A model generated the notes under the pieces. It searched no databases, was not told the origin of the DNA, and was given only the letters and a program-made list of their open reading frames with translations. From Desulfacinum sp. (GTDB lineage: Bacteria > Desulfobacterota > Syntrophobacteria > Syntrophobacterales > DSM-9756), in NCBI GenBank assembly GCA_014359885.1, contig JACIYN010000002.1, positions 1 to 64,000 on the forward strand: 64,000 nucleotides of DNA, given 5' to 3'. The translations under genes and the position numbers were made by a program. This document shows positions 63,341 through 64,000 of this stretch, in pieces; position 1 is the first letter of the stretch; each line of letters starts with the position of its first letter.

Positions 63341-64000
63341 ATGCATTTCGAACTGACCGAAGAACAACGCATGATCCAAGACATGGCCCGCAAGTTCGCC
63401 GAGCGGGAGATCGCGCCCGTGGCGGCCGAATTGGACCGCACCCACAAGCACCCGGAAGAGATCGTCAAGAAAATGGGCGAGCTGGGCCTCATGGGCATCA
63501 CCATCCCGCCGGAATACGGCGGAGCCGGCATGGACTACGTGAGCTACGTCCTGGCCATGATCGAGATCTCCAAGGCCTGTGCTTCCTGCGGCGTGATCAT
63601 GAGCGTCTGCAACAGCCTCTACAATTTTCCCGTCTACACCTACGGCACCGAAGAGCAGAAGCAGCAGTTCCTCACCCCGGTGGCCAGCGGCGAATACCTG
63701 GGCTGCTACGGCCTCACGGAAGCCGGGGCCGGATCGGATCCCGCCAAGATGCGCACCACGGCCGTTCTCGACGGGAACGAGTGGGTCATCAACGGTGAGA
63801 AGAAGTTCATCACCAACGGCAACGTGGCCCGCTACTGCGTCCTGGCCGCCGTGACCGACAAAGAGAAGGGATACAAGGGAATCAGCTCCTTCCTGGTGGA
63901 CCTGCACAACACGCCGGGCTTCAAGGTGGGACGCGTGGAGGAAAAGCTCGGCATCAACGCTTCCGGGACGGCGGAGCTCATTTTTGAAGATGCGCGCATC
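63341..64000 (+). CDS. Acyl-CoA dehydrogenase, 3' end truncated by the window edge
   Basis: MHFELTEEQRMIQDMARKFAEREIAPVA...YGLTEAGAGSDPAKMRTTAVLDGNEWVINGEKKFITNG; absent from the ORF track because it runs off the window. Confidence 0.93.
   Translation, partial: MHFELTEEQRMIQDMARKFAEREIAPVAAELDRTHKHPEEIVKKMGELGLMGITIPPEYGGAGMDYVSYVLAMIEISKACASCGVIMSVCNSLYNFPVYTYGTEEQKQQFLTPVASGEYLGCYGLTEAGAGSDPAKMRTTAVLDGNEWVINGEKKFITNGNVARYCVLAAVTDKEKGYKGISSFLVDLHNTPGFKVGRVEEKLGINASGTAELIFEDARI

Overview
A 64 kb GC-rich bacterial chromosome segment, probably from a sulfate-reducing or syntrophic Desulfobacterota (inferred from gene content only). It carries ordinary metabolic and transport genes: paired ABC exporters, a dpp peptide importer with D-aminopeptidase, a sensory kinase cluster, a secreted rhodanese/YeeE sulfur module, a full glycerol regulon (glpK-B-A // glpR-glpSTPQ-DUF2160-glpV), beta-oxidation genes and tRNA-His. 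No cas genes, rRNA, prophage or transposase were recognised. Main discoveries: (1) Three consecutive redox genes (hdrA, mvhD, [NiFe] hydrogenase large subunit) each contain an in-frame TGA at a family cysteine position. Each TGA is followed by a hairpin that closes at +33, with GG at exactly +24/+25, so these look like a three-selenoprotein Hdr/Mvh operon that the ORF track splits or truncates. (2) A secreted thermonuclease gene is interrupted in its signal-peptide codons by a perfect 36-bp direct duplication flanking a unique 36-bp insert. This repeat-spacer-repeat geometry is what off-target Cas1-Cas2 spacer integration would leave. (3) Several families of short (about 7-8 bp) tandem repeats sit directly at gene ends in a fixed orientation relative to the gene. 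In six genes the stop codon lies inside the repeat, and two genes have arrays abutting the start codon. (4) A dispersed three-hairpin element shows compensatory changes between copies. All calls come from reading the sequence and ORF track; no database search was run.
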